Source: Mycetocola saprophilus
Lineage (GTDB): Bacteria; Actinomycetota; Actinomycetes; Actinomycetales; Microbacteriaceae
NCBI RefSeq assembly: GCF_000718085.1
Contig: NZ_JOEC01000002.1
Span: 1,116,001-1,180,000, forward strand
Length of the DNA: 64,000 nt
Direction: 5' to 3'
The notes below the pieces were generated by a model, which was not told where the DNA came from, searched no databases, and saw only the letters and a list, made by a program, of their open reading frames with translations. The translations under genes were made by a program, and so were the position numbers. Positions 25,003-33,654 of the stretch are shown one piece after another; position 1 is the first letter of the stretch; every line of letters begins with the position of its first letter.

Positions 25003-26113
25003 TGTCGTCGCGGTGCTCGGGCCGCACGAAGGCGGAGACCGGAATTGCCGCGATCCCGATCCTTGAGGGAAGCTCGCGAGCCAGCTCGGTGGCGTCGGCG
25101 AACCCCAGCGGCGACGTATCGGCGACGATGAAGTATCCGGCGTCGGGCAGAGACACTCCGAAACCGGCCGCCGACAGTCCGGTGGCTAGGCGGTCCCGTT
25201 TTCCCTGGAGGGTTTTCGCCACCCCGGTGAAGTAGGCATCGGGCAGGCGCAGGCCCACCGCAATGGCCGGCTGGAACGGTGCTCCGTTCACGTAGGAGAG
25301 GAACTGCTTCACCGTGGTGACCCGGGTGATCAGATCTGCCGGGCCACTGATCCAGCCGATCTTCCATCCGGTGGTCGCAAACGTCTTTCCACCCGACGAG
25401 ATCGTCAGCGTGCGCTCGGCGGCTCCGGGACGCGTGACCACGGGCACGTGGGTGTGCTCAAAGGTGAGGTGTTCATAAACCTCATCGGTCACGATGATCG
25501 CATCGTGGCGGTGGGCGAGCTCCACCAGCAGATCCAGGATCTCGGTGGACAGCATCACGCCGGTGGGGTTGTGCGGGGTGTTCACGATGATCAGTCGGGT
25601 GCGGTCGGTGATAACTCGGCGCAGCTCGTCGGGATCGGGGGTGAATGTGGGGGCGTGGAGGGTCGCGGTGACGTGGGTGGCTCCGGCCAGCGCGATCAGG
25701 CCGCCATAGGCGTCATAGAAGGGCTCGAAGGTCACGACCTCGTCGCCGGGTTCGGTCAGGCCCAGGATCGTCGCGGCGAGGGCCTCGGTGGCCCCGGCGG
25801 TGACCAGGATCTCGGTTTCGGGATCGGGGCTGTCGCCCCAGAACCGGTTTCGGTGCTCGGCGATGGCCAGGCGCAGGTCCGCGGTACCTCGTCCGGGCGG
25901 GTACTGGTTGACCCCGGACGCAATCGCCTCCCGGGCGGCCTCCAGGACCTCGATCGGGCCATCCTCGTCGGGAAAGCCCTGCCCCAGGTTAATCGCCCCG
26001 GTGGCACCAGCCAGGGCGCTCATCTCCGAGAAGATCGAGGCGGCCGGGGCGCCGCCGGGGGAGAGTAGCCCCGCACCCCGTGCGGCTCGAGACCAACCAG
26101 CGAGAGCGTTCAT
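24971..26113 (-). CDS. Class I/II PLP-dependent aminotransferase, C-terminus altered
   Basis: A 380-aa fold-type I aminotransferase, close to the kynurenine/methionine aminotransferase-like group. Visible: NLGQGFPDEDGP, the NPHNPTG-type motif VNTPHNPTGVML, TDEVYEHL, and the PLP lysine in SSGGKTFATTGWKIGW. The family normally ends about 20 residues after SxVR with FxFxKRxxVLxEAxxRL; here the reading changes right after CIVR into QPRAY-stop, exactly where the 68-bp tandem repeats begin. The last helix is therefore missing, and activity is uncertain. Start ATG 26113 with AAAAGGA 6 nt upstream; the earlier start at 26155 has no ribosome site. Confidence 0.85.
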   Translation of the reverse strand: MNALAGWSRAARGAGLLSPGGAPAASIFSEMSALAGATGAINLGQGFPDEDGPIEVLEAAREAIASGVNQYPPGRGTADLRLAIAEHRNRFWGDSPDPETEILVTAGATEALAATILGLTEPGDEVVTFEPFYDAYGGLIALAGATHVTATLHAPTFTPDPDELRRVITDRTRLIIVNTPHNPTGVMLSTEILDLLVELAHRHDAIIVTDEVYEHLTFEHTHVPVVTRPGAAERTLTISSGGKTFATTGWKIGWISGPADLITRVTTVKQFLSYVNGAPFQPAIAVGLRLPDAYFTGVAKTLQGKRDRLATGLSAAGFGVSLPDAGYFIVADTSPLGFADATELARELPSRIGIAAIPVSAFVRPEHRDDTCIVRQPRAY

Positions 26114-26316
26114 GCCCAGTCCTTTTGCTAAAGAATGTGTAACGGTCGGCGTCATTTCCGGCCCGCTCCAGCCTAGTGGCGGCTACGATGAAGAAGTCGT
26201 ATCGTTACGGAACCCCGGAAATCCGGGGCAAAACGGGGCGCTGGATACTCCACAGCTGGCGCTTAAGAAACGTTCAGGTTCGCACGACAAGCTGGCTGTG
26301 CTTGGAAGGAGCAATC

Positions 26317-28353
26317 ATGACTCACAACCCTCACGAGGTCGATCCGACTACCGGGGCCGACGGCACCGGCGAGACGTCCGCCAATTCTCACGACACCGCC
26401 AACACCCAGGAGTCCACCGACACCCAGGCCGAGACCCGGGTACTGCCCGAGGTATCGGCAGACCAGACCGAGACCGCGGTGCAGCCGTCGGTTCCTGCCG
26501 CACCGGTCACCCCGGCCGCCCACCAGGCCACCGAGCCGCGTCCGGCACCGCCGCTGCCCACCCACGGTGGATACACCGCGGCCGGTCCGGCCCCGACCGC
26601 CCCGCAGTCCGCCACCCCCGGCTACCCGTCGGCACAGCAGCCGACCAACGCCTACAGCGCGGCTCAGCAGACGGGTCAGCAGCCCACCGCGCCGTCCCAC
26701 GCCGCGCAGCCGGCCGCTCCGGCGCAGCCCGCCGGTCAGGCCCAGCACACGGCACCGACTCAGCCCGTGCAGCCCACCCACTCGGCTCAGGCCCCGGCCA
26801 CCGCCCCGACTCAGCCCGCGTACTCTGCTCAGGCTCCGTCCGCGCACTCGGCCCCGTCCTCGTCCGCGCACTCGGCTCAGGCAACCGCGGCCACCACCCC
26901 GATCGCTCCGGCCGGCCACGCTGCCGCCCAGACCGCGGCCACGACCCCGATTGCTCCGGCCGCCCAGGCCTCCGCTCCGGGTTCCTATGGCGCGTACCCC
27001 GGGTCCGCCCCGGCCTACCCCGGTTCGGACGCCCAGCATCCCGGTGCGCACGCCGCCGGTGGTTCCGGATTTGGGGGCACACCCCCGAACTCGGGGAACG
27101 CCTTCGCCGCCCCCGGCCCCAGGAAGCGTCGCGCCCCCGTTTTGGTGGTGGCGGGCTTCGCCGTCGGAGCGCTGCTGGGCGGAGGAATCGGCGCGGCGAC
27201 CTATGCGCTGATCTCCCCGAACCAGTCCCACATCTCCTCGACCGGAAACGTCGGGGCGGGCACCGTGTCCGTCAACGATGAGACCAAGGTGGACCAGATT
27301 GCCGCCGCCGCCCATCGCGCACTCGCCAGCACCTTCACCATCTCGGTGCAGTCGCAGGGTGGCAGCGCGACCGGTTCCGGTGCCGCGCTCACCAAGGACG
27401 GGTACATCGTCACCAACAACCACGTGGTCACCCTGGACGGTGCCACCACCGACGTGGCGATCAAGGTGCAGGACAGCAACGGTCGTCGCTATGACGCCAA
27501 GGTGGTGGGAAGCGACCCGCTGAACGACCTCGCCGTGATCAAGGTGGATGGTGTGAACGACTTCACCCCGATCAACTTCGCCGACTCCGACAAGCTCAAT
27601 GTCGGCCAGGCAGCGATCGCCGTGGGTGCCCCGCTGGATCTGCCCAACTCGGTGACCAACGGTATCGTCAGCGCGCTCAACCGCTCGCTGAGCCTGCCGT
27701 CCACCGCGGTGCCGAAGAACGATTCAAGCGCCGGTGGAAACGACCAGAACGGCGACTCGGGTAACTCCGATGGCCACAACTGGGGCTTCGACCTGCGCGG
27801 CCAGAACCAGCAGGGTCAGCAGCCGAGCCAGCAGAAGGCTCAGGTGCCGATCGGCGTGATCCAGACCGACGCCCCGATCAACCCGGGTAACTCCGGTGGA
27901 CCGCTGGTGGATTCCAGTGGCTCGCTGATCGGAATCAACGTGGCCATCGTCGACCCGGGTAAGAGCGACAACAGCACCCAGGGTGCCAGCGCCGGCCTGG
28001 GCTTCGCGATCCCCTCGAACACCGTCAAGCGGATCACCGACGAGATCATCAAGACCGGAACCGCAACCCACGGCCTGCTGGGTGCCTCCGTTCAGGATGC
28101 CTCGACCGTGGCCGACGCCACCACCGCCGGCGCACTGATCAAGGAGGTCACCGCGGGTGGACCCGCCGAGGCCGGCGGACTGCGTGCCGGTGACATCGTG
28201 ACCGCGGTGAATGGTAAGCCCGTCTCCAGCGCCAACGATCTGACCGCCCAGGTTCGCTCCTACGCTCCGGACACCAAGGTGGAGATCACCTACGTGCGGG
28301 GCACCAACCAGGGCACCGCCAACGTGACCCTGGCCACCCTCTCGGTGAAGTAG
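26317..28353 (+). CDS. HtrA/DegP-like membrane-anchored serine protease
   Basis: A 678-aa S1C protease. The first ~265 residues are cytoplasmic low complexity rich in Pro, Ala, Gln, Thr and His. One transmembrane segment follows (about 275-298, VLVVAGFAVGALLGGGIGAA), then a trypsin-like domain with His369 (TNNHVV), Asp404 (NDLAVIKV) and Ser526 (GNSGGPL), and a C-terminal PDZ domain (about 590-675). A Gly/Asn/Gln-rich loop of some 50 residues (about 465-515) is inserted before the Ser region. Start ATG 26317 with GGAAGGAG 5 nt upstream; longer versions lack support. Expected role: quality control of exported proteins. Monocistronic. Confidence 0.92.
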   Translation: MTHNPHEVDPTTGADGTGETSANSHDTANTQESTDTQAETRVLPEVSADQTETAVQPSVPAAPVTPAAHQATEPRPAPPLPTHGGYTAAGPAPTAPQSATPGYPSAQQPTNAYSAAQQTGQQPTAPSHAAQPAAPAQPAGQAQHTAPTQPVQPTHSAQAPATAPTQPAYSAQAPSAHSAPSSSAHSAQATAATTPIAPAGHAAAQTAATTPIAPAAQASAPGSYGAYPGSAPAYPGSDAQHPGAHAAGGSGFGGTPPNSGNAFAAPGPRKRRAPVLVVAGFAVGALLGGGIGAATYALISPNQSHISSTGNVGAGTVSVNDETKVDQIAAAAHRALASTFTISVQSQGGSATGSGAALTKDGYIVTNNHVVTLDGATTDVAIKVQDSNGRRYDAKVVGSDPLNDLAVIKVDGVNDFTPINFADSDKLNVGQAAIAVGAPLDLPNSVTNGIVSALNRSLSLPSTAVPKNDSSAGGNDQNGDSGNSDGHNWGFDLRGQNQQGQQPSQQKAQVPIGVIQTDAPINPGNSGGPLVDSSGSLIGINVAIVDPGKSDNSTQGASAGLGFAIPSNTVKRITDEIIKTGTATHGLLGASVQDASTVADATTAGALIKEVTAGGPAEAGGLRAGDIVTAVNGKPVSSANDLTAQVRSYAPDTKVEITYVRGTNQGTANVTLATLSVK

Positions 28354-28387
28354 GCCCGATTCACCGGCTTCCTTCCAGAGCCACCGC

Positions 28388-28419
28388 GCGCCCGTCGTGT
28401 TGAACAACACGGCGGGCGC
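28388..28419 (+). terminator. Stem-loop after the HtrA-like gene
   Basis: A 15-bp stem with one G-T wobble and a 2-nt apical gap (arms 28388-28402 and 28405-28419) lies 35 nt past the stop. No T tract. Confidence 0.7.
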
Positions 28420-28522
28420 CGCCGTATATCCGGGACTCGAACGCCAGCCTGCGGCGTTCCCGCAGCATGATTCCGAAAGAGACTGATACGCTCTAGTTCG
28501 GACAATACCGCGAGCGGAGACC

Positions 28523-29593
28523 ATGTCGGAGCATTCTTCTGCCCCTTCCCAGACCACGTTACCCGGCGTCTCATACGTTATGCCGGTGCTCAACGATGTC
28601 ACCCACGTACGTGCGGCCGTTGACTCACTGCTGGCCCAGGACTACACCGGCCCCTTTGAAGTGGCGATCGCCGTGGGGCCCAGTATCGATGGCACCAATG
28701 AACTCGTGGCCGAGCTCTCGGCCGAGGATCCCCGGATTCGGGTGATCGACAACCCGGTGGGCTCGACCCCGGCCGGACTCAACATCGCCATTCGCGCTAC
28801 CACCCTGCCCATCGTGGTGCGGGTGGACGCCCACTCGGTGTTGCCTCCCAACTACACCTCTGTCGCGGTTGAGACGATCCTGCGCACCGGCGCCGCCAAC
28901 GTGGGCGGCATCATGGACGCCCGGGGCACCACCCCGTTCGAGCAGGCGGTGGCCCGCGCCTATGGCAGCCGGGTGGGGCTCGGCGGCAGCCCCCACCACG
29001 TGGGTGGCACCCAGGGGCCGGCCGAAACCGTGTACCTCGGCGTGTTCCGCCGGGATGCGCTGGAGGCCGCGGGCCTGTTTGATGAGCGCATCAAGCGTGG
29101 CCAGGACTGGGAGCTCAACCACCGCCTGGCCAAGGGTGGGGAAACCGTCTGGTTCACCCCCGAAATGCGCGTGGTGTACCGGCCGAGGCCGAGCCTGAAC
29201 CGCCTGATTCGCCAGTTCTTCTCCACCGGCCTGTGGCGCGGGGAGCTCAGCCGTACCTTCCCCAGCCGGGGGATCATCCGCTACTTTGCGCCGCCGCTGA
29301 TGGTTCTGGCCGTCACCGTGGGTATTATTCTGGGCGTCATCGGGACCGTGGAGTCCGCGCTGGGTACCCCGAACCCGCTGGTGTGGGGCTGGATCATCCC
29401 GGCCGGCTACGTGCTGCTGGTCCTACTGGCCACCCTCACCGTCGGGTCGAAGGATTCCCCGCGGGCGATGGCCTGGTTCCTGATCGTCATCCCGTGTATT
29501 CACTTCTGCTGGGGCATCGGGTTTATCCTGGGATATCTCTCCCTTGCCGGGTCCACCTCGGCGCTGAAAAACGAAGGTAAGAACCGCCGATGA
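28523..29593 (+). CDS. GT2 glycosyltransferase with C-terminal membrane domain (ExoA-like)
   Basis: A 356-aa inverting GT-A glycosyltransferase. The N-terminal GT2 domain has SYVMPVLNDVTHVRAAVDSLL, a nucleotide-side VRVDAHSVLPPNY (in the DxD position DAH, as in ExoA-type enzymes), and the acceptor-side RGQDWELNHRLAKGG. Three hydrophobic segments follow (about 255-280, 290-312, 320-345), so it is membrane-bound. First gene of a four-gene rightward run; its stop overlaps the next start by 4 nt. The run as a whole looks like cell-wall glycopolymer synthesis, so this enzyme probably adds a sugar to a lipid-linked intermediate. Confidence 0.87.
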   Translation: MSEHSSAPSQTTLPGVSYVMPVLNDVTHVRAAVDSLLAQDYTGPFEVAIAVGPSIDGTNELVAELSAEDPRIRVIDNPVGSTPAGLNIAIRATTLPIVVRVDAHSVLPPNYTSVAVETILRTGAANVGGIMDARGTTPFEQAVARAYGSRVGLGGSPHHVGGTQGPAETVYLGVFRRDALEAAGLFDERIKRGQDWELNHRLAKGGETVWFTPEMRVVYRPRPSLNRLIRQFFSTGLWRGELSRTFPSRGIIRYFAPPLMVLAVTVGIILGVIGTVESALGTPNPLVWGWIIPAGYVLLVLLATLTVGSKDSPRAMAWFLIVIPCIHFCWGIGFILGYLSLAGSTSALKNEGKNRR

Positions 29594-30402
29594 CCGACTC
29601 CCAGCCTCGCTATACCCGACCCGGCTCGCTGGCCGAGCTGCGCGCCGTGGCCCAGCCGCCGGAGGTTCGATCCCGCCGCAACGCCGAGCACTGGGTGGCC
29701 TCGCTGTACCTGCGTGATCTGTCCCCGTACCTGACCATGGCGCTGCTGCGCACCCGGATCAGCGCCAACGGCGTGACCGGCATCATGATCCTCACCGGAT
29801 GGTGTGTGGCCGGGGTCCTGCTGATCCCCGGGATCTGGGGCGCGGTTCTCGGTCTGATCTTTGGTCAGCTGCAGATGCTTGTGGACTGCTCGGATGGTGA
29901 GGTGGCGCGCTGGCGCAAGACCTCGTCCCCGGCGGGCACGTTCCTCGACTCGGTGGGGCACTACTCGACCGAGACGCTGATCCCCATCGCGCTGGCCATT
30001 CGCGCCGCCGGCTACCCGTTTGAGGCACCCGAGGACTACCTCTGGACGACCCTGGGTATGGGCCTGGCGATCGTGATCATCCTGAACAAGGCCCTCAACG
30101 ATATGGTGCGCAACGCCCGTGCCGCCTATGGTGCCCCCAAGCTCACCTATAGCGTGAGCGAGTCGGCACCGCAGCCGGGTCTGCTGCAGGCGGCCCGTCG
30201 GATCGCCCGCTTCCTGCCCTTCCACCGCCTGTTCCACTCGGTGGAACTCACCATGGTGATCTTTGTGGGCGCCGTGGTCGGACTGTTTATCGGTGGCGAG
30301 CTGGCGATGCGTGGCACCCTGGTGTTCCTGCTGGTCTTTGGCATCATCACCCTGTTTGGGCACTTTGTGGCCATCATGACCTCGAAGCGGCTGCGTGCCT
30401 AG
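29590..30402 (+). CDS. CDP-alcohol phosphatidyltransferase-family protein with altered active site
   Basis: A 270-aa polytopic membrane protein. The CDP-alcohol phosphotransferase motif D-xx-DG-xx-AR-x8-G-xxx-D-xxx-D is present as Asp99, Asp102-Gly103, Ala106-Arg107, Gly116, Asp120, but the fourth Asp, the proposed catalytic base, is His124 (LDSVGHYST). About six hydrophobic helices are visible. The setting between glycosyltransferases and a TagF-like polymerase suggests transfer of a polyol or glycerol phosphate from a CDP donor onto a glycan or lipid, not ordinary phospholipid synthesis. It overlaps both neighbours by a few bases. Confidence 0.82.
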   Translation: MTDSQPRYTRPGSLAELRAVAQPPEVRSRRNAEHWVASLYLRDLSPYLTMALLRTRISANGVTGIMILTGWCVAGVLLIPGIWGAVLGLIFGQLQMLVDCSDGEVARWRKTSSPAGTFLDSVGHYSTETLIPIALAIRAAGYPFEAPEDYLWTTLGMGLAIVIILNKALNDMVRNARAAYGAPKLTYSVSESAPQPGLLQAARRIARFLPFHRLFHSVELTMVIFVGAVVGLFIGGELAMRGTLVFLLVFGIITLFGHFVAIMTSKRLRA

Positions 30403-31288
30403 CGCCGCAGCGCCCGGCGCGGGCCTGCCGAGCGTGGGCGTCGCGATCCTCACCCAGGGGCGTCGACCCGAGGAGCTGCGCCGCGCGATCGACAGCGTGC
30501 TCGCCCAGACCGGCGTTCGCCTCGACATGGTGGTGGTGGGTAACGGCTACCAGCCGGTGGGCCTCCCCGCGGGCGTTCGCGCCCACGCCCTGGCCACCAA
30601 CGAGGGCATTCCCGCCGGGCGCAACCGCGGGGCCGCACAGGTGGCGGGGGAGTATATCTACTTCCTCGATGACGATGCCTGGCTGCCCGATACCGATTAT
30701 CTGGCCCGAGCGATCGGGCTGATCCGGGCCGACCCCAGCATCGGTCTGGTGCAGCCGCGGATGATGGATCCCGAGTCCGGGGAAACCCTGCGCCACTGGA
30801 TCCCCCGCGCCGGTAGCCCCGACCCGAGCGAATCCGGCCCCGCGTTTTCCTGCATGGAGGCCTCGATCCTGATGCCCCGTGCGGTGTTTGATCGCACCGG
30901 GGGCTGGGCGGAACCCTTCTTCTATGCGCATGAGGGGATCGAGCTGGCCTGGCGGGTCTGGGACCAGGACCTGCGGGCCTGGTACGACGGAGACCTGCGG
31001 GCATTCCACCCCGTCGTGCAGCAGACCCGGCACAGCCAGTATTATCGATTGACGGCGCGAAACCGCGTCTGGATCGCCCGGCGTAACCTGCCCTTCCCGC
31101 TGGGGATCGCCTACGTGGGGGTCTGGACCCTCGCGACGATCGCCCGCTGGTGGCGCAAGCCCGAGGCCCTCAAACCCTGGTTTGGTGGCTGGCGCGAGGG
31201 CATCCGCACCGCACCGGGTGGACGCACGCGTCTGCGCTGGCGCACCATCTGGCGGATGAACCGGGCCGGGCGTCCACCGATCTACTAA
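30395..31288 (+). CDS. GT2 glycosyltransferase
   Basis: A 297-aa family-2 glycosyltransferase. Residues about 12-110 carry SVGVAILTQGRRPEELRRAI and the metal-binding YFLDDDAW. Further on are the acceptor-side FFYAHEGIELAWRVW and a basic C-terminal region (ARRNLPFPLG, WWRKPEALKPW) suited to membrane contact. It lacks clear transmembrane helices apart from a weak one near 230-250. The GTG start overlaps the preceding gene by 8 nt. It resembles rhamnosyl/galactofuranosyl-type transferases in its HEGIELAWR segment, but the sugar cannot be read from sequence. Confidence 0.87.
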   Translation: MPSAAAPGAGLPSVGVAILTQGRRPEELRRAIDSVLAQTGVRLDMVVVGNGYQPVGLPAGVRAHALATNEGIPAGRNRGAAQVAGEYIYFLDDDAWLPDTDYLARAIGLIRADPSIGLVQPRMMDPESGETLRHWIPRAGSPDPSESGPAFSCMEASILMPRAVFDRTGGWAEPFFYAHEGIELAWRVWDQDLRAWYDGDLRAFHPVVQQTRHSQYYRLTARNRVWIARRNLPFPLGIAYVGVWTLATIARWWRKPEALKPWFGGWREGIRTAPGGRTRLRWRTIWRMNRAGRPPIY

Positions 31289-31330
31289 TCTGCAACGAAC
31301 ACAACGTAAACGACTGGATACGAAACGTAC

Positions 31331-32566
31331 ATGGGTGTCATCTCCGACGGCCGTAAGGCTCTCACTCTCCTCGGCGAGGCGATTGCGAATCGCCGCGCGC
31401 GGACCGATCTTGCCCATCGGCTGGCGGCCCTGACACCGTTGACCCCCGGTCACTTCAAAATCGCCGTGTACTTTGCCGATGGCAAGGTCAACATGTACCA
31501 GATGCGCCAGTGGTATCAGCCGCTCGCGGGCCTGGCCGAAAAATGGCCCGTGGTGGTGCTGACCCGTACCGCGACCGCGGCCGCGCAGCTGCTGGAGGAA
31601 TCCCCGCTGGACGTGGCCTATGTGCGCACCGTTCGCGAACTTGAGGACACCCTCGAGGAGCAGGACATCCGCATCGTGTTCTACGTGAATCAGAACGCCA
31701 AGAACTTCCAGATGTTCCGTTACGGACGTCGCTGGCACGTGTTTATCAATCACGGTGAGAGCGACAAGATGTATATGACCACCAACCAGTTCAAGGCCTA
31801 CGATTACGCCTTCATCGCCGGGGAGGCCGCCCGCGAGCGGCTCACCCAGGCGCTCTGGGACTACGATCTGGATCGACGCACGTTCGCGATCGGTCGTCCC
31901 CAGGCCGATCACTTCGCCGGCAGGCTGCCCTTCGTCCCCGACGAGCGCACCGTGGTGCTCTACGCCCCAACCTGGGAGGGGGACCGGGCCTCGGCGGCCT
32001 ATGGATCCATCGCCACCCACGGCGTGACCCTGGTCAAGAGTCTCCTGGCCTCGGGTCAGCACCGGGTGATCTACCGTCCGCATCCGCGCTCGGGTGTGAG
32101 CGATCACGGCTATGCGCAGGCCAATCGCGAGATCATCTCGATGATTCAGCACGCCAACCACGCCGATCCGCGGGTTCAGCACGTCTATGACCAGGGCATC
32201 GAGCTTGGCTGGCAGCTTGCGGCCTCGGATGTGGCCATCGTTGATATCTCGGCGATGATCTATGACCGTCTGGCCGTGGGGAAGCCCGTGCTGGTGACCC
32301 GGCCGGTCAATCCCGCCGCCGAAATCGACGCCGGAGGCTACCTGCAGGAGTGCGAGTGGCTGACCGCCGAGGGCGCCGCCCACATCGTCACCGAGGTTGA
32401 GCGCGTGCGGGATGATGCCGAGGCCACCGCGCGCCTGCGACGCTGGTCCCGCCACTACTTCGGCGACACCACCCCGGGGGAGGCTACCGCACGCTTCCAC
32501 GCGGCCGTGGACACCCTGATGGAGCGGTGGGAAGATTTCGCCGCGCAGGAGGGCAGGAACGCCTAG
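31331..32566 (+). CDS. TagF/TarF-like CDP-glycerol glycerophosphotransferase
   Basis: A 411-aa member of the CDP-glycerol:poly(glycerophosphate) glycerophosphotransferase family, which builds the polyol-phosphate chain of teichoic acids. Visible: HVFINHGESDK (first catalytic His region), IGRPQADHF, TVVLYAPTWEGDR, RVIYRPHPRSGV (second His region), and the nucleotide-binding end SDVAIVDISAMIYDRLAVGKPV. No transmembrane segment; membrane association through amphipathic helices is usual. ATG start, weak ribosome site. Last of four rightward genes; its 3' tail is echoed just downstream. Confidence 0.9.
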   Translation: MGVISDGRKALTLLGEAIANRRARTDLAHRLAALTPLTPGHFKIAVYFADGKVNMYQMRQWYQPLAGLAEKWPVVVLTRTATAAAQLLEESPLDVAYVRTVRELEDTLEEQDIRIVFYVNQNAKNFQMFRYGRRWHVFINHGESDKMYMTTNQFKAYDYAFIAGEAARERLTQALWDYDLDRRTFAIGRPQADHFAGRLPFVPDERTVVLYAPTWEGDRASAAYGSIATHGVTLVKSLLASGQHRVIYRPHPRSGVSDHGYAQANREIISMIQHANHADPRVQHVYDQGIELGWQLAASDVAIVDISAMIYDRLAVGKPVLVTRPVNPAAEIDAGGYLQECEWLTAEGAAHIVTEVERVRDDAEATARLRRWSRHYFGDTTPGEATARFHAAVDTLMERWEDFAAQEGRNA

Positions 32567-32621
32567 GCGCGCCTCCACGCGGCGGTGGGATGAATACGCC
32601 GCCGGGGAGAATGCCTAGGCG
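32567..32621. repeat. Diverged echo of the TagF gene 3' end
   Basis: The 40 nt at 32582-32621 resemble 32524-32569 of the upstream gene with a 6-nt gap. They encode RWDEYAAGENA-stop against the gene's own RWEDFAAQEGRNA-stop. The shared ending GCCTAGGC is also the stop of the convergent gene. Confidence 0.7.
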
Positions 32622-33616
32622 AGATTCTGGGGATCCTCGGGACGCGGTGTGCGGTTCTTCCCCGGTGCCTCGGGCGTTCCGGGGCGACGGCGTCCGGGAA
32701 GTGCCCGCGGAATCTTTTCCCCGAGGCCACGAATGCCCGAACGGACCCGTCCCACCAGCGGCTCGGCGCGTTCCAGCGGTTCAAGTTCGAGCGGAAGACG
32801 CACCGGGGCCGGCCCGAAGGCCGTGCGCGCGCTGGTGACCACCCCGCGGCCGGCCACGTGGTTTCCCACCCCGCCGATGGCCGCGCCGATGCCGAAGGGG
32901 ACGGCCTTGCCCACCAGGGTGGTGCCCTGGGTCGCCACAAAGTGCTTCATAAAGCGAGACTTCACCTGGTCGGCAAAGGGGCCCATGACCATCTGCGGCA
33001 TCGAGGACGCGATCGTGCGACCCCAGTGTGCGCGGCGGCTGTTGCCCTGGCCGAGCACGTCGCCGGTGAAGTTTTTTACCAGGTCGCTGCCGGCGTTGCC
33101 CAGCATCAGGGTCATCACCAGGGCGCGGGCACGCAGCGGATCGTTCACGGCGATCCCGTGAACCTCGGCCACCGACTGGGCAAACAGGGCGGTAGCCTCC
33201 AGGAACCCGGCGGTTTCCACGCCGGAGAGGGCGATGGTGATGCCCGTGCCGATCGCCGGAACCATCGCGGTGGCCCCGACCGCGGCACCGCCGGAGGTCA
33301 CGGCGGTCAGATAGCGGCGTTCGAGAATGCGCACCATCTGGTCGCCCGTGGCATGCGGATGGCGGCGGCGAATCGAGCGAATATGCGCGAGGACCAGCGG
33401 CCGCTGAACCGAGAGCAGACGGTCGATCCCGCGGACCCAGGCCGGATCGGTGGCCGAGCCGACGGGGCCTGCCTTGGCCGGCCGAGGCGAACCGCCCTGG
33501 GCCGCCGACGTGGTGGTGCCGGGGAGCAGGATCGCGTCGATGCTGGCGGGATCGGCGGGGGAGCGTTCGGGCTCGGGAACCCCCGTTACCACGTACACCG
33601 GTGGTTTCTTAGCCAT
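32615..33616 (-). CDS. Conserved hypothetical protein with hydrophobic glycine-rich core
   Basis: A 333-aa protein with no recognised function. It has a Pro/Ala-rich N-terminus, then a basic helix (RSIRRRHPHATGDQMVRILERRY), a Gly/Ala-rich hydrophobic stretch (about 118-165, AAVGATAMVPAIGTGITIAL and on) able to form one or two membrane-inserted helices, and a second one near 255-285. A basic Pro/Arg-rich tail closes it. The pattern is loosely EcsC-like. ATG start with GGAAGGGG 6 nt upstream. It separates the rightward glycosyltransferase run from the leftward exporter genes, so a role in the wall-polymer locus is possible but unproven. Confidence 0.7.
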   Translation of the reverse strand: MAKKPPVYVVTGVPEPERSPADPASIDAILLPGTTTSAAQGGSPRPAKAGPVGSATDPAWVRGIDRLLSVQRPLVLAHIRSIRRRHPHATGDQMVRILERRYLTAVTSGGAAVGATAMVPAIGTGITIALSGVETAGFLEATALFAQSVAEVHGIAVNDPLRARALVMTLMLGNAGSDLVKNFTGDVLGQGNSRRAHWGRTIASSMPQMVMGPFADQVKSRFMKHFVATQGTTLVGKAVPFGIGAAIGGVGNHVAGRGVVTSARTAFGPAPVRLPLELEPLERAEPLVGRVRSGIRGLGEKIPRALPGRRRPGTPEAPGKNRTPRPEDPQNLA

Positions 33617-33654
33617 GCGTGCCCCTTCCCCCTGTTCGAACGGGTCCGCCCGGA

